DNA from: Acidobacteriaceae bacterium
Lineage (GTDB): Bacteria; Acidobacteriota; Terriglobia; Terriglobales; Acidobacteriaceae
Reading direction: 5' to 3'
Length of the DNA: 45,955 nucleotides
NCBI GenBank assembly: GCA_030037545.1
Contig: JASHRF010000021.1
Location: forward strand, 1-45,955
The notes beneath the pieces are model-generated. The model was not told the origin of the DNA and searched no databases. It worked only from the letters and a program-made list of their open reading frames with translations. Numbering within the stretch: the first letter of the stretch is position 1; each line of letters begins with the position of its first letter. This document shows, in pieces, positions 23,464 to 32,185 of this stretch. The translations under genes and the position numbers were made by a program.

Positions 23464-24711
23464 TTGCGCCTTGGCTCCTGCGCAAGGGCGGGAGGGCACA
23501 AAGGCCGCTCCGCTACAATTCCGCCATCCCCCTTTGCTTCTCCGGAGGCCCGCCTGCTATATCGCGCGTTCAAATTCGGCCCGTTGCTCGTCTTTCTTGG
23601 AATCGTCGCCACGGCCCTCGCCCACACCGCCCCGCCGGCCGCAAAGCCCCGTCCCACTCCGCCGACTCGCGATCCCCACACCCCCGGCTACGTCAAGGCC
23701 CGCGAGCTTCCCGACGGCCAGCTCCCGCCCGCGAACGCCGACGGCAACTTCATCCTCGGCCCCACGCACGCGCCAGCCTCGGAGCTGGCCGCCTTTGCCG
23801 CCAACCCGCCCGCCAAAGGCGCCGTCCCGCAACTCCCCCACGGCGTCATCACCGTCTTCACCATGACCTCGGCCGAAAGCAAAATTTATCCCGGCATAGC
23901 CCTCGTTTCCGGCACCACCCGCACCGCCGATCCCAACCACCCCGCCAGATTGATCGTCACCGGCAGTCACCCTGCACCCTGGACGCGCACCGTCGCCGTC
24001 TACGTCCCCAGCTCCTACGTCCCCGGCACGACCGCACCTTTCATCGTGGGCGCCGACGGCCCTGACTGGGCGCTCTTCGCCGCCCTGGACTCGCTCATTG
24101 CCGCCCGTCGCCTCCCCGCCATCATCGGCATCTCCATCGCCAACGGCGGCCAGGACGCGCAGGGCAGCGAGCGCGGCCTCGAATACGACACCATGTCCGG
24201 CCGCTACGCCCAGTTCGCCGAGACCGAGGTCCTCCCGCGCGTTGAATCTGAAGCTCACGTCCGCCTCACACACAACCCCGACGGCCGCGCAGTCACGGGC
24301 GGCAGCTCCGGAGGCGCAGCGGCTCTCGAAATGGCCTGGTACCGCACCGACCTCTACCGGCGCGTGCTCTCCTACTCCGGAACCTTCGTCAACCAGCAGT
24401 GGCCCTACAACCCCGCCACCCCGCACGGCGCGTGGGAGTTCCACGAGCGTCTCATCCCCCACAGCCCGCGCAAGCCCATAAGAATTTGGATGGAAGTAGG
24501 CGACCGCGACCTGCTCAATCCCAACGCCATGCACGACAACATGCACGACTGGGTCGCAGCCAACGAGCGCATGGCCCGCGTCCTGGCGGCAAAGCACTAC
24601 CACTATCAATTTGTCTTCGCAGAAAACGCCGGCCACGTAGACCACGCGGTAAGGCTCCAAACCCTCCCTGAAGCGCTGGAGTACGTCTGGCAAGGTTATC
24701 GCGGCCATTAG
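23464..24711 (+). CDS. Secreted esterase/enterochelin-esterase-like alpha/beta hydrolase
   Basis: The open frame spans 415 residues. The true start is unclear: the first 30 residues are not family-like, and a signal peptide (LLVFLGIVATALAH) begins near residue 40, with GGAGG about 25 nt before it and only non-ATG starts available. The mature part has the esterase nucleophile elbow GGSSGGAAAL, an oxyanion region near VGADGPDWALF, and a C-terminal GHVDHAV with the expected catalytic His. Asp is likely in EVGDRDLLNP. Family members are Fes/esterase-D-like or carbohydrate esterases acting on secreted substrates. It is divergent from the SudB gene. Confidence 0.82.
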   Translation: MRLGSCARAGGHKGRSATIPPSPFASPEARLLYRAFKFGPLLVFLGIVATALAHTAPPAAKPRPTPPTRDPHTPGYVKARELPDGQLPPANADGNFILGPTHAPASELAAFAANPPAKGAVPQLPHGVITVFTMTSAESKIYPGIALVSGTTRTADPNHPARLIVTGSHPAPWTRTVAVYVPSSYVPGTTAPFIVGADGPDWALFAALDSLIAARRLPAIIGISIANGGQDAQGSERGLEYDTMSGRYAQFAETEVLPRVESEAHVRLTHNPDGRAVTGGSSGGAAALEMAWYRTDLYRRVLSYSGTFVNQQWPYNPATPHGAWEFHERLIPHSPRKPIRIWMEVGDRDLLNPNAMHDNMHDWVAANERMARVLAAKHYHYQFVFAENAGHVDHAVRLQTLPEALEYVWQGYRGH

Positions 24712-24833
24712 TGCCGCATGTCTTCAGGCTCCGACCTTTCCAACGATCTTGGGTGCGCCCAGGGTCTTGTTTCTGAGATCCGGAAGGCACAAACCCAAAC
24801 GTCGTCGGTTTTGTGGCAGGGCGTGACTTGAGC

Positions 24834-27308
24834 TTACTCCGACCTCAGCGCGTGCATCGGATCGACTGCGGCGGCCCTGCGCGATGGCAGCCAGCAGGCA
24901 ACCGACGCGGTCACAAAGATCAGCAGCGTAATCGCCACGTAAGTCACCGGATCGTAGGTGCTCACACCGAAGAGCAGCGACTGCATCAGGCGCACCGCAG
25001 CCAGCACCGTCGCCAGCCCACACAACATTCCAATACCCGTCAGCAAAAGTCCATCGCGAACAAACAGAGCCACAATTGTTCCGCGCTGCGCGCCCAACGC
25101 CATGCGTATCCCTATCTCCCGCACCCGCTGCGTCACAGAGTAGGAAATCACGCCGTAAATCCCCACCACCCCCAGCAGCAGCGCCATGACTCCCGCCACT
25201 GCCAGCATCACCAGCGTGAACGAGGTTCGCGCCATCGATTGCGTGTAGTAGTAGCCTACGGTATGCGTGTCTGCCAGCGGCAGGCTGGAATCATCAGACC
25301 AGATCGCCTGCCGCACTTGGTTCATGAACGCCTCCGATCCCGCCCGCGGCGTCCGGATCACAAACGAAACTCCGCGCTCTACCCGCTCCTTCTGGGTATC
25401 GAAGTTATTCATCAGCAGCGGCCAGTACACGGTCGTTGGGGCCTTCTCGTTCACCCCATCCAGGTGCACATCGCCCACTACTCCGATAATTTGCCGCCAG
25501 TCGTCCGTCGAGCTCGTCCGGATCCGCTTGCCCAGCGCATTCTGCACGCTGCCCCAGTACTCCCGCGCAAAATTCTCTGAGATCACGGCCACCGGCAGTT
25601 TCTCATAGTTGTCTTCCCACGTGAAATCCCGCCCCGCGATCAGAGGCATTCCCATCGTCTTGAAGAGTCCCGGAGAAACCCACGTGAACCTCCGCAGTGG
25701 CGGAATTTCGCCCTCGCGATAGGTGCGGTCCTGGGCAAAGATCAGGTCGTTCGACTGGTTTCCGCTCATGGGAACCGCGCTGGTCAGGCCTACCGACTGC
25801 ACGCCTGGCAGGGCTGCCAGCTTGTCCATCATGTCCTGCTCCATGCGCACCAGTTTGTCGCGGTCCTTGTCCGCTATCTGCGTGTCCGGTATCCATATAC
25901 GGAATGTCTCCAGAGAGTTGGGATCGGTAAATCCCGGATTCACATGCTCCAGCGCCCGGAACGTCCGGATCATCAGCCCTGAACAGATCAGCAACACCAG
26001 CGCCAGGGCCACCTGGATCACCACCAGCGTGCTTCGCGCTCGATGCCTCTCCCGGCTTTGGCTCAGCGCGCGCCCGCCCTCGCGCAAACCCGTGTGCAGT
26101 TGCCCTCCGGCAAACTTGAAGACCGGAATCAGTCCGATCAGAATTCCCGTCAACACCGCCAGAGCCAGCGCGAACAGGAGCACCGCAACGTCGATTCCGA
26201 TCTCGTGGATGCGCGGCAAATCCGGAGCCATCGTCACCAGCACGCGCAGTCCCGCGTACGCCAGCCCCAACCCCAGCACGCTGCCCATGAGCGCCAAAAC
26301 CACGCTCTCAAACATCAGGTCGCCTGCAATCCGCTTCCAATCGGAGCCCAGAGCGGAGCGTATCGCCAGCTCCTGTCTTCGCCCTTCTACGCGTACCAGC
26401 AGCAGATTCGCCACATTCGCGCACGCAATCAGCAGCACCATGACGATGGAGCCCATCAGTACCCACAGCACATTGCCCACATCGCCCACCACGTCCTGCT
26501 TCAGCGGATGCAGGGTCGCCTTGAATTGCGCGGCTTCGAAAAGCTCCGTACTGTAACCCTCCGGGGGCGGAAAGCTGCGAATCGCAACAGGCATCAGCCG
26601 TTGCAGGTCACTGCTCGCTTCGGCAATCGTCACGCCCGGCTTGAGCCGCGCCAGCCCCTCGTAGCTGAAGTTCCCCAACTGGGTCTTGCCGCGGTCCCAC
26701 TGCATGGGCAGGATCAGGTCAGCATCTTCCCAGCTCAGGAAATGAAAACCCCTCGGCAGCACGCCAATGATCTCTCTCGACGTGCCATCCACCGTCATCG
26801 ACCGCCCGATCGCGGACGGCGCGCCGCCGAACTTCTGTTGCCAATACGCATACGACAGAATCACGGTACCCGGACTTCCTGCCGTATCGTCCTGCTGCGT
26901 GAAGAGCCGCCCTTCGGCAGGCTTCACACCCAGAATCGGCAGAACACCCTCGGTTACGTCCAGCCCCCGTACGTGCTCCGGCACGCCCGTGCCCGTCACG
27001 CTCAACGAATCGCCCGTGTAAGCGCCCACGTCCTCCAGCGTCTTGTTTTGCTCGCGATCGATGAAGTAGAGAAAAGGAGCAATGTTGAGATCTTTGATAT
27101 CGACCTTCGGCGTCGTATACCAGACCCCGATTAGCCGTTCGGGCTCCGGATAGGGCAGCGGTTTCAGCAGCACTCCATCCACCACGCTGAAGATCAGCGT
27201 CGTCGAGCCAATCCCTACCGCCAGCGTAATAAGCGTAAGGGTGGTAAACAGCGGAGCACGCACCAGTCTCCGCAAAACCTGCCTCAGCCGGTCGCCGGCT
27301 CTCCTCAT
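24834..27308 (-). CDS. ADOP-type ABC transporter permease (MacB/FtsX duplicated)
   Basis: An 824-residue permease with the acidobacterial duplicated orphan permease architecture. An N-terminal membrane helix (TLTLITLAVGIGSTTLIFSV) is followed by a MacB periplasmic core (about 50-240), an FtsX three-helix unit (about 275-400; IVMVLLIACANVANLLLVRV), then a second MacB core and a second FtsX unit near the C-terminus (MALLLGVVGIYGVISYSVTQ, VREIGIRMALGAQRG). An AGGAAGG lies about 7 nt before the ATG. No ATPase gene is adjacent, as is usual for the orphan family. Substrate unknown; MacB homologues drive mechanotransmission for antibiotics, lipoproteins or peptides. Confidence 0.93.
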   Translation of the reverse strand: MRRAGDRLRQVLRRLVRAPLFTTLTLITLAVGIGSTTLIFSVVDGVLLKPLPYPEPERLIGVWYTTPKVDIKDLNIAPFLYFIDREQNKTLEDVGAYTGDSLSVTGTGVPEHVRGLDVTEGVLPILGVKPAEGRLFTQQDDTAGSPGTVILSYAYWQQKFGGAPSAIGRSMTVDGTSREIIGVLPRGFHFLSWEDADLILPMQWDRGKTQLGNFSYEGLARLKPGVTIAEASSDLQRLMPVAIRSFPPPEGYSTELFEAAQFKATLHPLKQDVVGDVGNVLWVLMGSIVMVLLIACANVANLLLVRVEGRRQELAIRSALGSDWKRIAGDLMFESVVLALMGSVLGLGLAYAGLRVLVTMAPDLPRIHEIGIDVAVLLFALALAVLTGILIGLIPVFKFAGGQLHTGLREGGRALSQSRERHRARSTLVVIQVALALVLLICSGLMIRTFRALEHVNPGFTDPNSLETFRIWIPDTQIADKDRDKLVRMEQDMMDKLAALPGVQSVGLTSAVPMSGNQSNDLIFAQDRTYREGEIPPLRRFTWVSPGLFKTMGMPLIAGRDFTWEDNYEKLPVAVISENFAREYWGSVQNALGKRIRTSSTDDWRQIIGVVGDVHLDGVNEKAPTTVYWPLLMNNFDTQKERVERGVSFVIRTPRAGSEAFMNQVRQAIWSDDSSLPLADTHTVGYYYTQSMARTSFTLVMLAVAGVMALLLGVVGIYGVISYSVTQRVREIGIRMALGAQRGTIVALFVRDGLLLTGIGMLCGLATVLAAVRLMQSLLFGVSTYDPVTYVAITLLIFVTASVACWLPSRRAAAVDPMHALRSE

Positions 27309-27588
27309 CGCTGACCTTCCTGAGCGAATTCACGCGCAATTCAGTGTCCGGACTGCGCTATGAACTCCACTACGCCGCCCCCAACCAGGAAGTTCCCTGG
27401 GTATCGTATATTCTAGGGGCACTTGGAAATCGCCGTTTCTCGCGCCAGCGCCAGCCTTCTGCACAAAACCAGGGTTCCTCCGGGCAAACATTCCCGTATC
27501 TACTGATGAATTACCTTATTAGTCAGTTCGATTTGCCGGTAATTTGCCTTCCCCTGGAGAATGCTCAAAGCCTCGGAGGAGTTGCGTC
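27309..27588. other. Intergenic region upstream of the rpmB promoter
   Basis: About 280 bp without a supported gene, terminator or RNA element. Together with the rpmB leader it forms a 450-bp gap between the divergent ADOP and rpmB genes. Confidence 0.4.
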
Positions 27589-27618
27589 TTGGCCCTCCGG
27601 CCTAAGCTCCGCTATACT
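27589..27618 (+). promoter_or_regulatory. Sigma-70-type promoter for rpmB
   Basis: TTGGCC (27589-27594), an 18-nt spacer and TATACT (27613-27618) lie about 140 nt before the rpmB ATG. The long GC-rich leader could carry autoregulatory structure, but I could not define one. Confidence 0.55.
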
Positions 27619-27761
27619 ATAGATTCGACAGGCGGGAGTTGGGGTGTTCGTAGGCTCTCCGTAACCGGCGCAGCGGTGGCCGCACCCCCGCTGCTGCCGC
27701 CTAAAGCGGCACTGAAATGCCAGGCAATACACACTGATTACGAACGCTCCGGAGTAGAACC

Positions 27762-27950
27762 ATGGCACAGGTATGCGACATTTGCGGCAAGGGGCCGCAG
27801 TTTGGCAACAACATCTCCCACGCGCACAACGTCACGCGCCGGCGTTGGAACCCCAACCTCCAGGCGGTCAAGGTTCTGGTCAACGGCGCGCCCAAGAAGA
27901 TCCGCGTCTGTACGAGTTGCATCAAGGCCGGCAAAATCGCAAAAGCGTAA
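27762..27950 (+). CDS. rpmB: 50S ribosomal protein L28
   Basis: A 62-residue L28 of the zinc-binding (C+) form, with CxxC pairs CDIC (5-8) and CTSC (50-53). Other landmarks are [19 protein letters not shown] and [19 protein letters not shown]. It binds 23S rRNA late in assembly. It is monocistronic here, with its own promoter and terminator; L33 (rpmG), a common partner, is not adjacent. Length and sequence are complete. Confidence 0.98.
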   Translation: MAQVCDICGKGPQFGNNISHAHNVTRRRWNPNLQAVKVLVNGAPKKIRVCTSCIKAGKIAKA

Positions 27951-28032
27951 GCGTATCGTGTCCCAAACGGCTTCCTGCCGTGAGCCTCTTGACGCTGGCG
28001 GTTCGACCGGAAAAATCGGATCGGCAAGAATC

Positions 28033-28056
28033 CCGTCCCCAAGCGGACGGTTTTTT
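28033..28056 (+). terminator. Rho-independent terminator after rpmB
   Basis: CCGTCC (28033-28038) pairs with GGACGG (28045-28050) around a 6-nt loop, followed directly by T6. It lies 83 nt after the rpmB stop and just before the convergent msrB 3' end. Confidence 0.8.
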
Positions 28057-28086
28057 GTTGTGCCAGAGACACAAATGCGCCACAGG

Positions 28087-28524
28087 TCACTCTGATCCCT
28101 GCTCCCTGTTCTCTGTGCCCTGGCTTTTCGTAAACGTCAACGACGCCGAATTAATGCAGTAGCGCAGCCCGGTCGGCGCTGGGCCATCCGGAAACACGTG
28201 CCCCAGGTGGCCCCCGCAGCGGGCGCAAGTCACCTCCACGCGTCTCATGCCGTAGCTCAGGTCTTCGTGCTCCTCCACAGTCTTTGAATCGGCAGGAATC
28301 ACAAAACTCGGCCAGCCGCAGCCGGAGTCGAACTTGGCGCCGCTCAGAAACAGCAGCGCGCCGCAGCCCGCGCAGTGATAGTTGCCGGTCTCGTGGTTTT
28401 GGGTGAGCGTGCCGGTAAAAGCGCACTCCGTGCCTTTCTCGCGCAGCACGCGATACTGCTCCTCGGTGAGCATGCTGCGCCATTCGGCGTCGCTGCGCTC
28501 AATTTTTCCCGGGGATTCGGCCAT
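28087..28524 (-). CDS. msrB: Peptide-methionine (R)-S-oxide reductase
   Basis: A 145-residue MsrB that reduces methionine-R-sulfoxide in proteins. It has the structural zinc pairs C51/C54 (CAGC) and C100/C103 (CARC), GCGWPSF (68-74) and the catalytic C123 in RYCINSASL. The resolving-cysteine position (near residue 68-69, SGCGW) holds C69. The last dozen residues ([13 protein letters not shown]) look like read-through into the intergenic simple repeat found before other acidobacterial genes and are probably not functional. No signal peptide, so cytoplasmic. It is a single gene. Confidence 0.96.
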   Translation of the reverse strand: MAESPGKIERSDAEWRSMLTEEQYRVLREKGTECAFTGTLTQNHETGNYHCAGCGALLFLSGAKFDSGCGWPSFVIPADSKTVEEHEDLSYGMRRVEVTCARCGGHLGHVFPDGPAPTGLRYCINSASLTFTKSQGTENREQGSE

Positions 28525-28641
28525 GCGACCTCGTAGGGATAAAGCCCTCCGATCACAATTTTAAACAGAGATCGGAGATCAGGAGTCAGGCGTCAGCTTT
28601 CAGTTATCGGAAAGAGCGCAGCACCGCACTGACCGCTGCCT

Positions 28642-29031
28642 TCAGCACTCCGCCACCACGTCGATCTCTACCAGAGCATCCTTCGGCAGGCGCGAGACCT
28701 CGACCGTGGTACGAGCCGGCGGATCTTCGCCGTTGCAGCCTAGATAGGCGTCATAAATGGTGTTCATGGCCGCGAAATCGTCCATGCTCTTCAGGTAAAC
28801 AGTAGCTTTGACCACGCGGTTCAGGCCGCTGCCGGCTTCCTCCAGAATGGCCTGGAGATTTTCCAGCACGCGCTTTGCCTGCTCGGCGATGCCGCCGGGA
28901 ACGAGCCGCTGGGTGCCGGGATCGAGCGCGATCTGGCCGGCCGTGAAGATCAGGTTGCCCACCCGCACACCTTGGGAATAGGGACCGATGGCCGCGGGCG
29001 CGCCGTCGGTCACAATAGCTGTTCTTGTCAT
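28642..29031 (-). CDS. ridA: RidA family enamine/imine deaminase
   Basis: 129 residues of the YjgF/YER057c/UK114 family. It has the N-terminal APAAIGPYSQGVRVGNLIFT, the trimer-interface AGQIALDPGTQ, and the catalytic R107 in PPARTTVEVSRLPKDALVEI. The archetypal RidA hydrolyses reactive 2-aminoacrylate and related imines made by PLP enzymes. Because R107 and the flanking residues match the active subclass, RidA activity is likely. The PLP decarboxylase upstream in the window is too distant to infer a link. Confidence 0.95.
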   Translation of the reverse strand: MTRTAIVTDGAPAAIGPYSQGVRVGNLIFTAGQIALDPGTQRLVPGGIAEQAKRVLENLQAILEEAGSGLNRVVKATVYLKSMDDFAAMNTIYDAYLGCNGEDPPARTTVEVSRLPKDALVEIDVVAEC

Positions 29032-29359
29032 GGCTTCGATTGTAACGGCATGGGGCCGGGAAGGATGCGGCTCTCGTCCTTTTATCCACCGCGGCGCATC
29101 CGCCTTTGCGGCGGGCTCCAGCGGTTTCGCATGACTGTGCCCGAAGCAACCTCAGCCAGGTGGCTTTTTCCTCCGTGGTCTTCAGCAACGGGTGGCTCGA
29201 AGAGCCGGGGTCGCCGCGGTGGAAGTAAAAGCCACCTTTCACTAAGGCCGGAAACTGCTGCGCCAATTGTGAAGCCGTTCCAAAGGAGTCGAGAACCTTA
29301 ACCGTCGTAATGCGCTGCTGCGCTCGCCGACGGCATGCGCTATCGTCAAACGGCGAGCA
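29032..29359. other. Gene-free stretch upstream of ridA
   Basis: About 330 bp, with only overlapping short frames lacking ribosome sites. No terminator or repeat stands out. Confidence 0.4.
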
Positions 29360-29764
29360 TTACCGCCAGACCGCCAGCACACCGCCGCTGATGGCCATAG
29401 CCACCACCCAGTATCCGGCGTTGATGGCGAACAGGTTCACCGGCCGGCGCTCGAAAATGTGTTGGGCAAAGAGCTGCGGAGCCATGAAGCCCAGCCAGCA
29501 GACAACGCCCAGCGCCAGGCCTCCCATGAACGCGACCGTCCCCGACAGCATGATCAGGCTGCCCAGCACATAGCAAAGAACGAGACTGGCCACATACGAG
29601 CAGATCATGGTGAACACGGTGCGGCCAGGCGGAATTTGGCCCGCGTCGCCCACCAAAGACTTCCACGACTTCTTGAAGATCATCCCGTACCAGATTGCGC
29701 CGATGACCCACTGAATCGCCGCCGCGGCAATCAAGGCATAGTAGTTAACGTGATACATGTGCAT
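29360..29764 (-). CDS. DUF1761-type membrane protein
   Basis: Starting at MHMYHVNYYALIAAAAIQWV, with GGGGAGG 8 nt upstream, the product is 134 residues with four likely membrane helices. Landmarks are VIGAIWYGMIFKKSW, FTMICSYVASLVLCYVLGSL, ALGVVCWLGFMAPQL and INAGYWVVAMAISGGVLAVW. These match DUF1761, small integral membrane proteins of unknown function. It has no charged catalytic motif. It lies 400 bp from the CsbD gene and is probably separately transcribed. Confidence 0.85.
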   Translation of the reverse strand: MHMYHVNYYALIAAAAIQWVIGAIWYGMIFKKSWKSLVGDAGQIPPGRTVFTMICSYVASLVLCYVLGSLIMLSGTVAFMGGLALGVVCWLGFMAPQLFAQHIFERRPVNLFAINAGYWVVAMAISGGVLAVWR

Positions 29765-30087
29765 CGTGAATCCTCCCCTTCGGTTGTCTGGCTCCCAGCG
29801 CAGGCACTGGATTCGAATGATTCGCAACGCGAAACCGTTCGCTTCAGGGCCCTGGGGGAGTCGCGACAGGCTCATGGTTCCAATGGCATTTCCACGCTCT
29901 CGCTGCAACCACGCGCTCACTTTGGGTCGGCAGGCAGGCAATACCCCTGACTCCCCGAAGTCCCATCCGATTCGCGCGGGTTCCAGAGCATTCTATCCCG
30001 GTCTTTTTTCGGTTTGCGATTATTTTCAGCCGCTGGCCGCGAAAGGTTCCCAATTCGCCAAGGGGCCTGCTCGATGCTCCCGGCAAG

Positions 30088-30111
30088 AAAAAAGGCGCTC
30101 GCCCGGAGCGC
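30088..30111 (-). terminator. Rho-independent terminator after the CsbD-like gene
   Basis: On the minus strand GCGCTC pairs with GAGCGC around a 5-nt loop and is followed by CC and T6 (A6 at 30088-30093 on the plus strand). A second hairpin, CCGGGC/GCCCGG (30131-30146), lies just upstream of it. Confidence 0.8.
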
Positions 30112-30174
30112 TGCCCATCCTTGCCGCGTTCCGGGCAAACGCCCGGTTGGCTTTTCAGTTGAGTTTGGCTCCGT

Positions 30175-30450
30175 TCAGCGTCCGCCGGATTCGTGGGTCG
30201 TCCCCTGGTGCTCGGATCGATCCACGTCGCTCGGCCCGGTATGACGCGGGTGCTCCTGGCCATGCCGATTGTGCGCGTCGGCCTCGCGAGCTGTGTCCTT
30301 CACGTTGCCCCACGCCTTTTCGGCCTTGCCCTTGATCTGCTGGCCCGCACCCTCTATCTGTTTGTCCGGATCATTCGTCCATTCGCCCACCTGCCGCTTG
30401 ACCCGGCCGGCTGCATCGTCCACTACGCCTTTCACTCTGTCTTTATCCAT
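30175..30450 (-). CDS. CsbD-like stress protein
   Basis: From MDKDRVKGVVDDAAGRVKRQ, with GGAGG 7 nt upstream, the product is 91 residues. The CsbD domain (residues 1-58) has the pattern of alternating charged and small residues (VGEWTNDPDKQIEGAGQQIK, GKAEKAWGNVKD), predicted as a flexible helical protein. A His/Arg-rich tail (HNRHGQEHPRHTG) extends it by about 30 residues. CsbD is a general-stress (sigma-B-type) protein in Bacillus. Here it neighbours small membrane stress-type proteins and a universal stress protein. Confidence 0.85.
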   Translation of the reverse strand: MDKDRVKGVVDDAAGRVKRQVGEWTNDPDKQIEGAGQQIKGKAEKAWGNVKDTAREADAHNRHGQEHPRHTGPSDVDRSEHQGTTHESGGR

Positions 30451-30572
30451 AATTTCCACCTCCGTGGATTTGCAATAAGGTTGAATGTTTCCTCGCCGTT
30501 GCGCTTTCCCTTGCATCCTTTCGGCGCCAGCCGCGCGAGCTTCTGCGTCGGCTGCCGCCATCAACGCTATCG

Positions 30573-30725
30573 TTAAAGTACCGGTCTGCGGCCCGTAATC
30601 AACTGGATCAAAAGAATTACCAGCGCAATCACCAGCAGCAGATGAATGAACCCTCCCAGCGTGTAAGAAGTAACAATTCCCAAAAACCACAAAACAAGAA
30701 GGATTACGAAAATCGTCCAAAGCAT
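30573..30725 (-). CDS. lmo0937/DUF5670-type small membrane protein
   Basis: A 50-residue protein, MLWTIFVILLVLWFLGIVTS and YTLGGFIHLLLVIALVILLI with a short polar tail. The start is fixed by AGGAGGTG 6 nt upstream. Two hydrophobic helices with a Ser-Tyr-Thr-Leu-Gly-Gly turn are typical of lmo0937-family proteins, which are often near CsbD and other stress genes. Function unknown. It is 123 bp upstream of the CsbD gene on the same strand and could share its transcript. Confidence 0.88.
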   Translation of the reverse strand: MLWTIFVILLVLWFLGIVTSYTLGGFIHLLLVIALVILLIQLITGRRPVL

Positions 30726-30971
30726 GTCGTCACCTCCTGGGGCCGTAGCCCTCTGGCATGGGCACCGACAACTCACGCTTGGACGCATGCGCTGTATGCC
30801 GGGGTTGCGCGCGCCGCCCCGATTGTGCGTGGAAACTCCCTAACTTCAATGGGTGCAATGCCGCACCACGGCACAGACAGCCAGCCGCCCTTCCGGTGCA
30901 TCAGAACAGCAGCGCCGCGATAGGGCCCCAAACACCACCGCGGCAAATGCCGGGGCCGGAAAAGGAGAGCA

Positions 30972-31121
30972 ATGCTTTTGCTCATTATTTTGATCTTGCT
31001 GATTTTCGGATTCGGTTATGGAGGCTATCGCGTGGGCCCCGGGTGGGGCTACTATGGCGGCGGCAGCGTCAGCCTGATTCTCACTATCATACTCATTTTG
31101 CTGTTGTTGCGAGTTATATGA
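30972..31121 (+). CDS. DUF3309-type small membrane protein (49 residues)
   Basis: ATG 30972 to TGA 31121 encodes MLLLIILILLIFGFGYGGYR, a Gly/Tyr/Trp turn (GPGWGYYGGGSVS) and a second hydrophobic helix LILTIILILLLLRVI. AAGGAG lies 5 nt before the ATG. The two-helix layout with a central W-G-Y-x-G-G turn matches DUF3309-like proteins, small membrane proteins of unknown role in soil bacteria. It is easily missed because of its size. It is divergent from the lmo0937-type gene and convergent with the universal stress gene. Confidence 0.75.
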   Translation: MLLLIILILLIFGFGYGGYRVGPGWGYYGGGSVSLILTIILILLLLRVI

Positions 31122-31171
31122 AAGACTCGCCGCAAGGGCGGGGATCAAGTACCTTGCGGGAATTGGGTCTC

Positions 31172-31213
31172 ATGCAGAAAGGGCGCGCTAACCAGCGCAC
31201 CCCCCTCCTGCAT
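31172..31213. terminator. Long imperfect hairpin between the convergent DUF3309 and universal stress genes
   Basis: ATGCAG/CTGCAT, GGG/CCC and GCGCT/AGCGC arms nest around the loop AACC (31190-31193). It has no T-run on either strand. Its position between convergent stops suggests a bidirectional transcript end or mRNA-stabilising structure. Confidence 0.45.
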
Positions 31214-31228
31214 GTTCCCGATCCATCG

Positions 31229-32185
31229 CTAAAACACGCCCGCCATATAGCTTTCCTCGGGCGCTTTTTCTTTGGCGCCGCACTTCTCCAGCACTACTGG
31301 CGAAAGCGTGATCACCGGGCAGTGGGCGTGTGCCAGCGTCTTGTAGACTACACCGTGGCGCGTTATGGCCGCGAATGCCGAGGCGCCCTGCGCGCCTAGC
31401 ACAATCAAATCCGCCTGCTGCGCCCGGCTTTGGTAGAGAAGCTCCTCCGTGGGATCGCCGGGAACCACGATGGTCTGAATCTCCACCTTATCCTGCAAAT
31501 CCGGAGGCGTCAGATCCAGCAAATCGGCTTCCACCTCGTCGAGCGAACGGCCCGCCAGTACCTCGGCGCGTTCCTGAGGACGGATCACGTGCTGCAGCAC
31601 CAGCCGCGCCTCGTGCTGCGCCGCCAACTCCGCGGCAAACTCCGCAACCACGCCGCTGGAGGGATGCATGCTCACCGCGCACAGCACGGTCCGCGTCCTG
31701 AAATCGTGCGAAACCGGAACCGCAACCTCAGGCCCGACAATATAGACAGGCGTGGCCGAGCGCCGCAATACCGCTTCTGCCACTGAGCCCACCAGCAGCT
31801 TGCCAATCGGCCCCGGCGAGTGCGTTCCCATCACGATCCGGTCAATCGCCCGCTCCCGCTCGAAGCCCAGAATCTGGTCCGCGGGCAATCCCGCCCGCAC
31901 AATAACTTCGCAATCAATGCCCGCCTGCCGGGCCCGTTGCGCCAGCGGCTCCAGATGCTGCTTTTCTGCGCGCGCTGCGGCCGCGTAGTCGTAGTAGCGG
32001 ATACCCGACGTCTCCGACGCCGCTACCACCAGCGTGTCGTAAGCATGGAATAGGATCAGCTCCGAGCTGAACTCGCAGGCCTGCGCCAGCGCAAACTCAA
32101 ATGCCTTCTGATTGGCCGGGATTTCGGAGGCGAACAGGATTGTGGATGGCTTCGTCCATCCGGGTTTCATCGCCGTCGTTGCCAT
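31229..32185 (-). CDS. Tandem universal stress protein (two USP domains)
   Basis: The start at 32185 (MATTAMKPGW) has AGGAGG 6 nt upstream and gives 318 residues with two USP domains. Domain 1 (about 13-152) carries the ATP-binding pattern GTHSPGPIGKLLVGSVAEAV. Domain 2 (about 165-300) ends in VLGAQGASAFAAITRHGVVY, which lacks the G-x2-G-x9-G-[ST] loop, so only domain 1 is likely to bind ATP. USPs are cytoplasmic stress-response proteins, often linked to hypoxia and growth arrest. A short C-terminal tail follows. It is divergent from the radical SAM gene across a 460-bp region. Confidence 0.92.
   Translation of the reverse strand: MATTAMKPGWTKPSTILFASEIPANQKAFEFALAQACEFSSELILFHAYDTLVVAASETSGIRYYDYAAAARAEKQHLEPLAQRARQAGIDCEVIVRAGLPADQILGFERERAIDRIVMGTHSPGPIGKLLVGSVAEAVLRRSATPVYIVGPEVAVPVSHDFRTRTVLCAVSMHPSSGVVAEFAAELAAQHEARLVLQHVIRPQERAEVLAGRSLDEVEADLLDLTPPDLQDKVEIQTIVVPGDPTEELLYQSRAQQADLIVLGAQGASAFAAITRHGVVYKTLAHAHCPVITLSPVVLEKCGAKEKAPEESYMAGVF

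Noticed and set aside
23557..24708. Minus-strand frame opposite the esterase (383 codons)
   Set aside because: Val/Gly-rich antisense shadow without motifs; the plus frame has a signal peptide and a catalytic triad.
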